The notes below the pieces were generated by a model. That model was not told where the DNA came from, ran no database searches, and saw only the letters and a program-made list of their open reading frames with translations. 6,815 nucleotides of DNA from RUG11462 sp036308645 (GTDB taxonomy: Bacteria; Bacillota; Clostridia; Oscillospirales; Acutalibacteraceae): the NCBI GenBank assembly GCA_036308645.1, contig JAXJVH010000035.1:1-6815 (forward strand), read 5' to 3'. The translations under genes and the position numbers were made by a program. Of this stretch, positions 1 through 5,767 are shown one piece after another (within the stretch, counting starts at the first letter, position 1; each line of letters starts with the position of its first letter).

Positions 1-22
1 GTATATATCTATTTTTATTCTT

Positions 23-96
23 TCTCTCCTTCCGTCACGGCAAAGCCGTGCCACCTCCCTCGTCAGAGGGAGGCGATAAGTGTTGAAACCCCAACA
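23..96. repeat. GC-rich multi-hairpin intergenic repeat
   Basis: Three adjacent inverted repeats lie in an otherwise AT-rich gene-free stretch. CACGGC-AAA-GCCGTG (36-50) is a perfect 6-bp stem. CCTCCCTC-GTCA-GAGGGAGG (54-73) is a perfect 8-bp stem. TGTTG-AAACCC-CAACA (81-96) is a 5-bp stem. Read on the minus strand the core runs from GAGGGAGGTGGCACGGC into GCCGTGACGGAAGGAGAGA, which matches my memory of a dispersed non-coding repeat common between genes in Ruminococcus-like Clostridia. That family link is recollection, not a search. No ORF crosses it. GTATATA occurs at both 1-7 and 114-120 and could be a target duplication, but in AT-rich DNA this is weak evidence. The repeat boundaries are uncertain. 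Confidence 0.6.
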
Positions 97-134
97 TCAG
101 GAATAGAACAAATGTATATAAATTTTTTAAACAA

Positions 135-163
135 AAATCCGATGGAATTTTTCCATCGGATTT
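135..163 (-). terminator. Intrinsic terminator of the CorC/HlyC-family gene
   Basis: A perfect 13-bp inverted repeat, AAATCCGATGGAA / TTCCATCGGATTT, has a 3-nt loop (148-150). On the minus strand it begins 4 nt after the stop codon (168-170), and its 3' arm continues into a U-rich tract (UUUUUGUUU). This is a textbook Rho-independent terminator for the minus-strand gene. In the plus direction the following sequence (AGTGTTATTTTT) gives a poorer U-tract, so bidirectional use is possible but less likely. Confidence 0.88.
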
Positions 164-167
164 AGTG

Positions 168-1424
168 TTATTTTTCTGCTTCTTCTTGTTTTTGAACCGT
201 AACCGTGATTAATGAGGCTCTTTTTTCATCGGTTTCTATGACTTCCATTTCTAAATTTTCAAACGTGAATTTATCGCCTTTTTCGGGAACTTTACCGAGT
301 TGTTCCATTACAAAGCCACCGACCGAGTTCATTTCGGTTTCGGTTTCAATTTTAAAATACTCGCAAAATTCTTCAAAATCCATTGAGCAAATAACCGAAT
401 ATTTATTTTCGCTGATTTCGGTAATTTCTTTAATCACCTTGTCGTGTTCGTCCCAAATCTCGCCCACAAGTTCCTCTAAAATATCCTCCATTGTAACAAT
501 GCCTTTTGTTCCGCCGTATTCATCGGTAATGATAGCAAGATGATATTGTCTGCGCTGAAGTTCTTTGAGCAAATCGGATATTTTCATTGAAGCCGGAATA
601 AAAAACGGCTCGCATATAATTTCGTCAACAGGAGTAGAACGGTTGTAAACCTTTTTATAAAAGTCCTTTTCATTGATTGTACCGATAATGTTATCAATAC
701 TTTCTTTATAAATCGGCAGTCTTGAAAAGCCGTACTGCGAAAAAATCTTCGCAATTTCAGAGTTTCCTGCGCCGTATTCAACTGCAACAACATCAACTCT
801 CGGAGTGAAAATATCTTCCGCTTCAACATCATTAAACTCAATAGCGCTTCTTATCAATTCGCTTTCTTCACTTCCGAATTCGCCCTGCGATTCTGCCTCG
901 TCAACAAGCGTTAAAATCTCATTTTCGGTAGCCGAAGTTAAGTTTTTTGATTTAAAAAGTTTACTTCCGAGTTTTTTAAAAAGCGAAAAGAAATAGTTAA
1001 GCGGTGTAAAAATCACCATAAAAAAGGAAATTGTACCGCTTACCGATAAAGCAAAACTTTCTGCGTTTTCTTTTGCAATGCTTTTAGGAGTAATCTCGCC
1101 GAAAATCAAAACTATTACGGTGATAACGATTGTAGAAAGCGTAGCGCCGAAATCTTTGCTGACATTTTCAATAAAAAACAATGTGGCAATCGAGGAAAGA
1201 CCGATATTTACAATATTGTTTCCGACAAGTATAGTAGTAAGCAGTTTGTCGTAATTTTCATAAAGCCGTAAAACTCTTTCGGCTTTTTTGTTGCCCTCGG
1301 CAGCCAGAGTTTTTACCGCAACTCGGTTAAGCGAGGTAAAAGCGGTTTCCGTAGCCGAAAAGTAGGAAGAAAACACAACAAATATAAACATTAATACAAT
1401 CTGAAAAATACTGTCACTATCCAT
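168..1424 (-). CDS. CNNM/CBS/CorC-HlyC family membrane protein (probable Mg2+ transport/efflux, 'hemolysin-like')
   Basis: This 418-aa protein has the full family layout. An N-terminal CNNM (DUF21) membrane domain occupies about residues 1-160, with hydrophobic segments near 6-22, 61-84, 97-115 and 125-149. It carries the family signatures SSYFSATETAF (19-29), GNNIVN (68-73) and FGEITPK (108-114). A cytoplasmic CBS pair follows at about 200-325 (FTPRVDVV, SRLPIY, ITDEYGGTKGIVTMEDILEE). A C-terminal CorC/HlyC domain follows at about 338-412 (NSVGGFVMEQLGKVPEKGD). Characterised relatives are linked to Mg2+ efflux or homeostasis and the CBS pair senses nucleotide/Mg; 'hemolysin' is a historical name. 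The ATG at 1424 is preceded by an in-frame TAA three codons upstream, so translation cannot begin much earlier. It is a single-gene unit with its own promoter (1469-1497) and terminator, divergent from glnN. The exact ion and direction of transport cannot be told from sequence. Confidence 0.93.
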   Translation of the reverse strand: MDSDSIFQIVLMFIFVVFSSYFSATETAFTSLNRVAVKTLAAEGNKKAERVLRLYENYDKLLTTILVGNNIVNIGLSSIATLFFIENVSKDFGATLSTIVITVIVLIFGEITPKSIAKENAESFALSVSGTISFFMVIFTPLNYFFSLFKKLGSKLFKSKNLTSATENEILTLVDEAESQGEFGSEESELIRSAIEFNDVEAEDIFTPRVDVVAVEYGAGNSEIAKIFSQYGFSRLPIYKESIDNIIGTINEKDFYKKVYNRSTPVDEIICEPFFIPASMKISDLLKELQRRQYHLAIITDEYGGTKGIVTMEDILEELVGEIWDEHDKVIKEITEISENKYSVICSMDFEEFCEYFKIETETEMNSVGGFVMEQLGKVPEKGDKFTFENLEMEVIETDEKRASLITVTVQKQEEAEK

Positions 1425-1449
1425 AACGGATTAAATCACACTCCGAAAA

Positions 1450-1489
1450 TTAAAGTATTTATGTGCGCATTATAGCATAAATACTTTAA
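1450..1489. promoter_or_regulatory. Perfect 14-bp inverted repeat around the CorC-family -10 box (candidate operator)
   Basis: The arms TTAAAGTATTTATG (1450-1463) and CATAAATACTTTAA (1476-1489) are exact reverse complements, separated by 12 bp. The spacer (1464-1475) contains ATTATA (1469-1474), the minus-strand TATAAT. The upstream arm covers the -35/-10 spacer and the downstream arm covers the predicted start site (about 1462). The transcript would therefore contain only one arm, which favours a DNA operator over an RNA hairpin. Arm centres are 26 bp apart, about 2.5 helical turns. I do not recognise the site as that of a known regulator. Confidence 0.55.
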
Positions 1490-1497
1490 ATATGCAA
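1469..1497 (-). promoter_or_regulatory. Sigma-A promoter of the CorC/HlyC-family gene
   Basis: Read on the minus strand: TTGCAT (-35, plus positions 1492-1497), a 17-bp spacer, then a consensus TATAAT (-10, plus 1469-1474) preceded by an extended TGC. The predicted start is near 1462, giving a leader of about 38 nt before the ATG at 1424. The only Shine-Dalgarno-like GGAG (plus 1441-1444) is 16 nt from the ATG, which is unusually far. Confidence 0.75.
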
Positions 1498-1513
1498 ATA
1501 TTTTTTATAATTC

Positions 1514-1542
1514 TTGACTTAAAAGTTAATCAATGTTATAAT
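1514..1542 (+). promoter_or_regulatory. Sigma-A promoter of glnN
   Basis: TTGACT (-35, 1514-1519) and a consensus TATAAT (-10, 1537-1542) are separated by exactly 17 bp, with an extended TGT immediately before the -10. The predicted start is near 1549 and the leader about 67 nt. The -35 box lies 16 bp from the -35 of the divergent minus-strand promoter. The leader shows no strong hairpin, terminator or riboswitch-like fold. Confidence 0.8.
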
Positions 1543-1548
1543 TTCTAC

Positions 1549-1569
1549 GTATATATTTTAGTATATATT
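1549..1569 (+). promoter_or_regulatory. Direct repeat at the glnN transcription start (possible regulator site)
   Basis: GTATATATT occurs twice (1549-1557 and 1561-1569) with a 12-bp period, directly at and after the predicted start site. Its position suits a repressor site or a start-region element. It does not fit the GlnR pattern TGTNA-N7-TNACA known from Bacillus. It is very AT-rich, so chance is a real alternative. Confidence 0.3.
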
Positions 1570-1615
1570 AAGTAGAAAATGAAAATGAAAAGAATACATA
1601 CTACGGAGGCTATTT

Positions 1616-3703
1616 ATGACAAACGTTCCGGAAATTTTCGGCTCAATGGTGTTTAATGACGCCGTTATGAAAGAAAGACTTCCAAAAGAAATTTACAGGG
1701 CGCTTCAGGAAACCGTTGAAAACGGCGCGCCGCTTACCAGAGAAGTTGCAAATGTTATTGCAAACGCTATGAAAAAATGGGCGATTGAACATGGCGCAAC
1801 GCACTACACCCATTGGTTTCAGCCGATGACAGGCACTACCGCCGAAAAACATGACAGTTTTATTTCTCCCGACGGCAAGGGAAACGTTATTATGGAGTTT
1901 TCGGGTAAAGAACTTATTAAAGGCGAGTCCGACGCTTCTTCTTTCCCGAACGGCGGCACAAGGGCTACTTTTGAGGCGAGAGGTTATACCGCATGGGACC
2001 CCTCTTCTTACGCTTTTGTAAAAGAAGGTTCGCTTTATATTCCTACCGCTTTTTGTTCTTATACAGGCGAAGCGCTTGATAAGAAAACCCCGCTTCTTCG
2101 TTCTATGGAGGCTATTAATACCGAAGCAATGAAGATTTTGCGCCTGCTCGGAAATAAGACCGCAAAATCAATCTGCACCACCGTAGGTCCTGAACAAGAA
2201 TATTTTATTATTGATGAAGACGTATATTTAAAACGTCCTGATTTAATGCTTACAGGCAGAACGCTTTTCGGTGCAAAACCGCCGAAAGGTCAGGAACTTG
2301 ACGACCAGTATTTCGGACAACTCAAACCGAGAATTATCGAGTATATGGCTGACCTTGATAATGAACTTTGGAAACTCGGTATTAATTCAAAGACCAAACA
2401 TAATGAGGTTGCGCCTGCGCAACATGAAATGGCGCCTGTTTATACTACCACAAATGTTGCTACCGACCATAACCAACTTACAATGGAGGTTATGAAAAAG
2501 GTTGCCAAAAAGCATCATCTTGTATGCCTTTTGCACGAAAAACCGTTTGAGGGCGTAAACGGAAGCGGTAAACACAATAACTGGTCTATCGCTACGGATG
2601 ACGGAGAAAACCTGCTTAATCCGGGCAAAACTCCTGCCCAAAACGCACAGTTTATGCTGTTTTTGGCAGCCGTTATCCGTTCGGTTGACAAGTATCAGGA
2701 ATTGTTGCGTATTTCTGCGGCTTCTGCCGGAAACGACCACCGTTTAGGCGCGGCTGAAGCACCGCCTGCAATTGTTTCGATTTTCTTGGGCGATGATTTG
2801 CAGGAGGCTCTTGATGCCATTGAAACAGGCTCTGCCGCAGAGGAACATAAAAAACAGTTTATGGATTTGGGCGTTAGCCTTTTGCCGAGATTTACAAAGG
2901 ATACGTCTGACCGCAACAGAACTTCACCGTTTGCTTTTACAGGCAATAAATTTGAATTCCGCAGTCTTGGTTCTTCTGCTTCGATTGCCGATGTCAATAC
3001 GGTTCTTAATACAATAGTTGCTGATTCTTTGGCGGATTTTTATGAGATTTTAAAAGATTCAAAAGACATTGTTTCAGATGTAATGATGATTGCAAAAGAA
3101 AATATTTCGGCACATAAGCGAATTATTTTCGGCGGCGACGGATATTCAAAGGAATGGGAAGAAGAGGCAGAACGCAGAGGACTTGCTAATCTGCGTACTA
3201 CTCCCGAAGCCTTGTCAAAATTGCTTGAAGAAAAGAATATCAGAATGTTTGAACGTTTCGGAGTTTATTCACGTACAGAGCTTGAAGCAAGATATGAGAT
3301 TTATATGGAAAACTATTGCACAACAATCTCTATTGAAGCACTTACAATGGTTGAGCTTGTTAAAAAAGAGATTATCGGCTCTGTTATCTCTTACGAAACT
3401 GCTTTATCAGAGCTTATTGAATCAAAATCGGCGCTGGGTGTTAGCTGTCAGCTTGAAACAAACCTTTTGAATAAGATTTCATCGCTTGCAGATGAAATGG
3501 GAGTAAGACTTGAAAATCTTGAAACTGCAATAAAAGGCTCAAAAGAGCCTATGGATACGGCAGGTAAAGGCGATTATTACAGAAAAGTAATTGTCAGCGC
3601 TATGCAAAGTTTACGAGAAGTTGTCGATGAACTCGAAACGCTTGTGGATTCGCAGTATTGGTCATTGCCGACTTATTCACAGCTTCTTTTCAGCGTTATT
3701 TGA
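1616..3703 (+). CDS. glnN: Glutamine synthetase type III
   Basis: The enzyme makes glutamine from glutamate, ammonium and ATP in the cytoplasm. At 695 aa it is far longer than type I enzymes (about 450 aa) and close to the usual type III length of about 700-730 aa. Visible signatures in order: FQPMTGTTAEKHDSF (68-82), NGGTRATFEARGYTAWDPS (112-130), GPEQEYFIID with the paired metal-ligand glutamates E193/E195, KHNEVAPAQHEMAP (261-274), HEKPFEGVNGSGKHNNWS (307-324), AGNDHRLGAAEAPPA (371-385) and FTGNKFEFRSLGSS (441-454). The type III C-terminus YWSLPTYSQLLF (681-692) is present, so the gene is intact. The start is supported by GGAGG (1605-1609) 6 nt before the ATG and by the family's usual N-terminus (VPEIFGSMVFND). 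Known members are oligomers of stacked hexamers and are often induced on nitrogen limitation. It is probably transcribed alone, since the next gene has its own promoter, although no strong terminator separates them. Confidence 0.97.
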   Translation: MTNVPEIFGSMVFNDAVMKERLPKEIYRALQETVENGAPLTREVANVIANAMKKWAIEHGATHYTHWFQPMTGTTAEKHDSFISPDGKGNVIMEFSGKELIKGESDASSFPNGGTRATFEARGYTAWDPSSYAFVKEGSLYIPTAFCSYTGEALDKKTPLLRSMEAINTEAMKILRLLGNKTAKSICTTVGPEQEYFIIDEDVYLKRPDLMLTGRTLFGAKPPKGQELDDQYFGQLKPRIIEYMADLDNELWKLGINSKTKHNEVAPAQHEMAPVYTTTNVATDHNQLTMEVMKKVAKKHHLVCLLHEKPFEGVNGSGKHNNWSIATDDGENLLNPGKTPAQNAQFMLFLAAVIRSVDKYQELLRISAASAGNDHRLGAAEAPPAIVSIFLGDDLQEALDAIETGSAAEEHKKQFMDLGVSLLPRFTKDTSDRNRTSPFAFTGNKFEFRSLGSSASIADVNTVLNTIVADSLADFYEILKDSKDIVSDVMMIAKENISAHKRIIFGGDGYSKEWEEEAERRGLANLRTTPEALSKLLEEKNIRMFERFGVYSRTELEARYEIYMENYCTTISIEALTMVELVKKEIIGSVISYETALSELIESKSALGVSCQLETNLLNKISSLADEMGVRLENLETAIKGSKEPMDTAGKGDYYRKVIVSAMQSLREVVDELETLVDSQYWSLPTYSQLLFSVI

Positions 3704-3755
3704 TTGCATTTTATCAATTAAGATTAAAAAATCTATGTAAAAACCTGAAAAAATT

Positions 3756-3776
3756 AAAAAAATGCTTGATTTTTTT
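3756..3776 (+). terminator. Weak A/U-only hairpin after glnN (possible terminator)
   Basis: AAAAAAAT (3756-3763) and ATTTTTTT (3769-3776) are complementary around the loop GCTTG, and the hairpin ends in a run of T. It is the only terminator-like structure in the 81 bp between glnN and the rimP promoter. The stem has no G-C pair, so it would be weak, and it overlaps the rimP -35 box (3766-3771). It may simply be the A/T-tract environment of that promoter, with partial read-through from glnN into the rimP operon. Confidence 0.25.
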
Positions 3777-3794
3777 GAGTTTTTGTGATAAAAT
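3766..3794 (+). promoter_or_regulatory. Sigma-A promoter of the rimP-nusA-rnpM-ylxQ-infB operon
   Basis: TTGATT (-35, 3766-3771), an exact 17-bp spacer, then TAAAAT (-10, 3789-3794) preceded by an extended TG (3786-3787). T and A tracts lie upstream of and within the spacer. The predicted start is near 3801. A GTG at 3785 that would lengthen the rimP frame falls inside this -10 region, so it cannot be translated from this promoter. Confidence 0.75.
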
Positions 3795-3820
3795 ACATAC
3801 AGTTGGATAAGTGTAGTAAG

Positions 3821-3845
3821 GAAAGAGTGGCTCTGCCGCTCTTTC
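3821..3845 (+). promoter_or_regulatory. Compact hairpin in the rimP mRNA leader
   Basis: GAAAGAGUGGC (3821-3831) pairs with GCCGCUCUUUC (3835-3845) around the loop UCU, giving 11 bp with a single G-U wobble. It starts about 20 nt after the predicted transcription start and ends 35 nt before the TTG start codon. A short AGTTTTATT follows, so it could act as a weak attenuator, a 5' stabiliser or a protein site. I recall similar GAAAGAGTGG-type hairpins before rimP in other Clostridia, but this is recollection rather than a comparison. Confidence 0.65.
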
Positions 3846-3864
3846 AGTTTTATTACGGCAATTT

Positions 3865-3872
3865 AAAAGGAG
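3865..3872 (+). promoter_or_regulatory. Ribosome binding site that fixes the rimP TTG start
   Basis: AAAAGGAG lies 8 nt before the TTG at 3881. There is no comparable site before the GTG at 3785, which also lies upstream of the predicted transcription start. Confidence 0.8.
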
Positions 3873-3880
3873 TTGTTTTT

Positions 3881-4366
3881 TTGGCGTCATCAAAACAAAA
3901 TACTGTTGAAAAGGTTTTATCAATTATTGCTCCTATTGCAAAGCAACAGCAGCTGAAGCTTTGGGATGTGCGGTATCTTAAAGAGGGTGCTTCTTACTTT
4001 TTAAGAATTTTTATTGATAAGCCCGAGGGAATTACGATTGACGACTGCGAAAGGTTTTCGCGTGCAATCGACGAGCCGCTTGATGCGGCAGACCCTATTA
4101 AAGAAGCGTATTTTCTTGAGGTATCTTCGCCGGGGCTCGGCAGAGAGCTTGTAAAGCCGGAGCATTTTAAGGCATATCTCGGAGAAGAGGTTGTTGTTAA
4201 ACTTTATAAAGCAAAAAATAATCAAAAAGAGTTTTGCGGCAAGTTGATTGATTATGAAAACGATAAGATTGTCATAGAATATAATGACGAGCCTTTAGAG
4301 TTTTTAAAAAGCGAGATTTCAAAAGTAAATCTTAATGATTTTGACATAAATTTAAAAGAAATATAA
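3881..4366 (+). CDS. rimP: Ribosome maturation factor RimP
   Basis: RimP assists late assembly of the 30S ribosomal subunit. From the TTG start the protein has 161 aa, matching the family's usual 150-160 aa. The N-terminal RimP domain covers about residues 8-90, with LWDVRYLKEGASYFLRIFID, then IDDCERFSRAID and the family hallmark LEVSSPGLGREL (79-90). The C-terminal SH3-like domain covers about 92-157, with KVNLNDFD near the end. The same frame stays open upstream to a GTG at 3785, but those 32 codons overlap the promoter -10 and the leader hairpin and do not resemble the family. The TTG with AAAAGGAG 8 nt ahead is therefore the better start. It is the first gene of the operon; the nusA ATG follows its stop after 13 nt. 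The rare TTG start and the leader hairpin may both limit expression. Confidence 0.95.
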   Translation: MASSKQNTVEKVLSIIAPIAKQQQLKLWDVRYLKEGASYFLRIFIDKPEGITIDDCERFSRAIDEPLDAADPIKEAYFLEVSSPGLGRELVKPEHFKAYLGEEVVVKLYKAKNNQKEFCGKLIDYENDKIVIEYNDEPLEFLKSEISKVNLNDFDINLKEI

Positions 4367-4368
4367 AA

Positions 4369-4374
4369 AGGTGG
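4369..4374 (+). promoter_or_regulatory. Ribosome binding site that fixes the nusA ATG start
   Basis: AGGTGG lies 5 nt before the ATG at 4380. The in-frame GTG at 4371 is part of this site, so it is not the start. Confidence 0.75.
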
Positions 4375-4379
4375 TTAAA

Positions 4380-5438
4380 ATGAAAAATAAAGAGTTTTTT
4401 GAAGCGTTGAGATTAATGGAAAAGGAAAAGGGCATTCCGGCAGAGTTTTTAGCCGAGAAAATAGCAAATGCTATCGTTGTTGCCGAACGAAGAGATTACG
4501 ACGGACTTGACATTGTTCATTGCGACATTGATGTTGAAAAAGAAAAAATCGACGTTTATGTTGTAAAAGAAGTTGTTGAAGAAATTGATCCCGAGCATGA
4601 AAAAGAACAGATTTTGCTTGATGAGGCTTTAACATATTCAAAAAGAGCAACCGTAGGCACAAGTATAAAAATCAAACTTAATACCAAAAACTTCGGCAGA
4701 ATTGTGGCGCAAACCGCAAAACACGTTATCCGTCAGGGTATTCGTGAGGCAGAGCATGGTATGGTATTGGAAGAGTTCCAGTCAAAGCATTCCGAAATTG
4801 TTTCCGCTACCGTTACATCGGTTGACCCTGTTACCGAAAATGTTACTTTGAGTATCGGTAAATCGGAGGCTATTTTGCCGAGAAGCGAGCAGGTTCCTAC
4901 CGAGCATCTTAAAGAGGGACAGATTATAAAGGTTTATATTGTAGATGTAAGAGAAACCGAAAAAGGTCCTAAAATTATGATTTCAAGAACTCATCCCGGT
5001 TTTGTAAAAAGACTTTTTGAAATGGAAGTTCCTGAAATTTTCGACGGAATTGTTGAGATTAAAGCAGTTTCCCGTGAAGCAGGTATGAGAACAAAAATGG
5101 CGGTTTATTCAAAAGATGAAAATGTTGATCCTATCGGTGCTTGTATCGGTCCTAAAGGTCAGCGAGTTTCAACTATTGTTGAAGAACTTGGCGGCGAGAA
5201 AATTGATATTGTAAAATATTCAGAAGATATTACCGCTTTTGTTTCAGAGGCTCTTTCGCCTGCAAGCGTTGTTTCGGTTGAAATTGTTGATGAATCCGCT
5301 AAATCCTGTCGTGCGTCCGTTCCCGACCATCAGTTGTCGCTTGCAATCGGCAATAAAGGACAAAACGCACGTCTTGCCGCTAAACTTACAGGCTGGAAAA
5401 TTGATATTCGTCCTGAAAGCGGTTATTACGGCGAATAA
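4380..5438 (+). CDS. nusA: Transcription termination/antitermination factor NusA
   Basis: NusA binds RNA polymerase and nascent RNA and modulates pausing, termination and antitermination. The 352-aa product has the short Gram-positive form, without the C-terminal acidic repeats of proteobacterial NusA. The N-terminal polymerase-binding domain (about 1-125) includes NKEFFEALRLMEKEKGIP and the conserved NFGRIVAQTAKHVIRQGIREAE. The S1 domain lies at about 134-202 and ends in MISRTHPGFVKRLFEMEVPE. KH1 has the loop GACIGPKG (253-260). KH2 has AIGNKGQNARLAAKLTGWKIDI (322-343). The protein ends soon after KH2, as expected. I chose the ATG at 4380 because AGGTGG lies 5 nt before it. It follows rimP after 13 nt and precedes rnpM in the standard operon order. 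Confidence 0.97.
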   Translation: MKNKEFFEALRLMEKEKGIPAEFLAEKIANAIVVAERRDYDGLDIVHCDIDVEKEKIDVYVVKEVVEEIDPEHEKEQILLDEALTYSKRATVGTSIKIKLNTKNFGRIVAQTAKHVIRQGIREAEHGMVLEEFQSKHSEIVSATVTSVDPVTENVTLSIGKSEAILPRSEQVPTEHLKEGQIIKVYIVDVRETEKGPKIMISRTHPGFVKRLFEMEVPEIFDGIVEIKAVSREAGMRTKMAVYSKDENVDPIGACIGPKGQRVSTIVEELGGEKIDIVKYSEDITAFVSEALSPASVVSVEIVDESAKSCRASVPDHQLSLAIGNKGQNARLAAKLTGWKIDIRPESGYYGE

Positions 5439-5494
5439 ACAATAAACTAATAAGCAAAAGATTAAATTTAAGACTTTAAGAAACGGTGAGTTTT

Positions 5495-5767
5495 ATGCAA
5501 AAACCAAGAAAAATTCCTATGCGTATGTGCGTCGGATGCGGCGAGCATAAGCCGAAGAAAGAATTTGTTCGGGTAGTAAAGAATAAAGACGGTGAAATTT
5601 CGCTTGACTTAACGGGAAAAGCGGCAGGCAGAGGCGCTTATGTTTGCAAAAGCGTTGATTGTCTGGAAAAATGCAAAAAGGGAAGAAAATTAAACCGTGC
5701 TTTTTCTTGTGAAATTCCCGAAGAAATTTATGATTTACTTATTGAGGAATTGAAAAATGCAGAATAA
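5495..5767 (+). CDS. rnpM: RnpM/YlxR family RNA-binding protein
   Basis: This small 90-aa basic protein belongs to the YlxR family (DUF448). Bacillus subtilis YlxR is now called RnpM and is reported to bind RNase P RNA and reduce its activity. Family motifs are KIPMRMCVGCGEHKPKKEFVRVV at the N-terminus (split at residues 6-28) and GRGAYVCKS (45-53). Cysteines C12, C15, C51 and C56 form a CxxC plus CxxxxC arrangement that could bind metal; C60 and C72 are additional. GGTGAG (5485-5490) lies 4 nt before the ATG at 5495. The GTG at 5486 lies within that site and is not the start. The gap from nusA is 56 bp with no clear terminator. The 3' end overlaps the ylxQ start by 11 nt, which suggests translational coupling. 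Confidence 0.93.
   Translation: MQKPRKIPMRMCVGCGEHKPKKEFVRVVKNKDGEISLDLTGKAAGRGAYVCKSVDCLEKCKKGRKLNRAFSCEIPEEIYDLLIEELKNAE

Noticed and set aside
1..96. CRISPR array at the left edge
   Set aside because: The hairpins are different sequences placed side by side; there is no repeated unit with regular spacers.
205..996. Serine-rich open frames on the plus strand opposite the CorC-family gene
   Set aside because: Antisense shadows of a well-conserved protein-coding gene with no initiation signals.
1437..1451. Possible CodY box near the CorC-family start (GAAAATT half-site)
   Set aside because: Only one half matches AATTTTCWGAAAATT; five of 15 positions disagree, which is expected by chance in AT-rich DNA.
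1549..1615. Nitrogen-control RNA (glutamine riboswitch or ANTAR antiterminator) in the glnN leader
   Set aside because: The leader is about 67 nt, AT-rich, with no stable stem-loop pair and no terminator.
3721..3735. AGATT-AAAAA-ATCT mini-hairpin after glnN as a terminator
   Set aside because: A 4-5 bp A/T-rich stem with no following T-run is too weak to terminate.
3801..3880. Kink-turn in the rimP leader as a target for YlxQ autoregulation
   Set aside because: The hairpin is a continuous 11-bp stem with no 3-nt bulge next to tandem G-A pairs.
3714..3923. 69-codon minus-strand frame between glnN and rimP
   Set aside because: It runs across the rimP promoter, leader hairpin and ribosome binding site, and its composition reflects the A/T tracts there; no start signal was seen.
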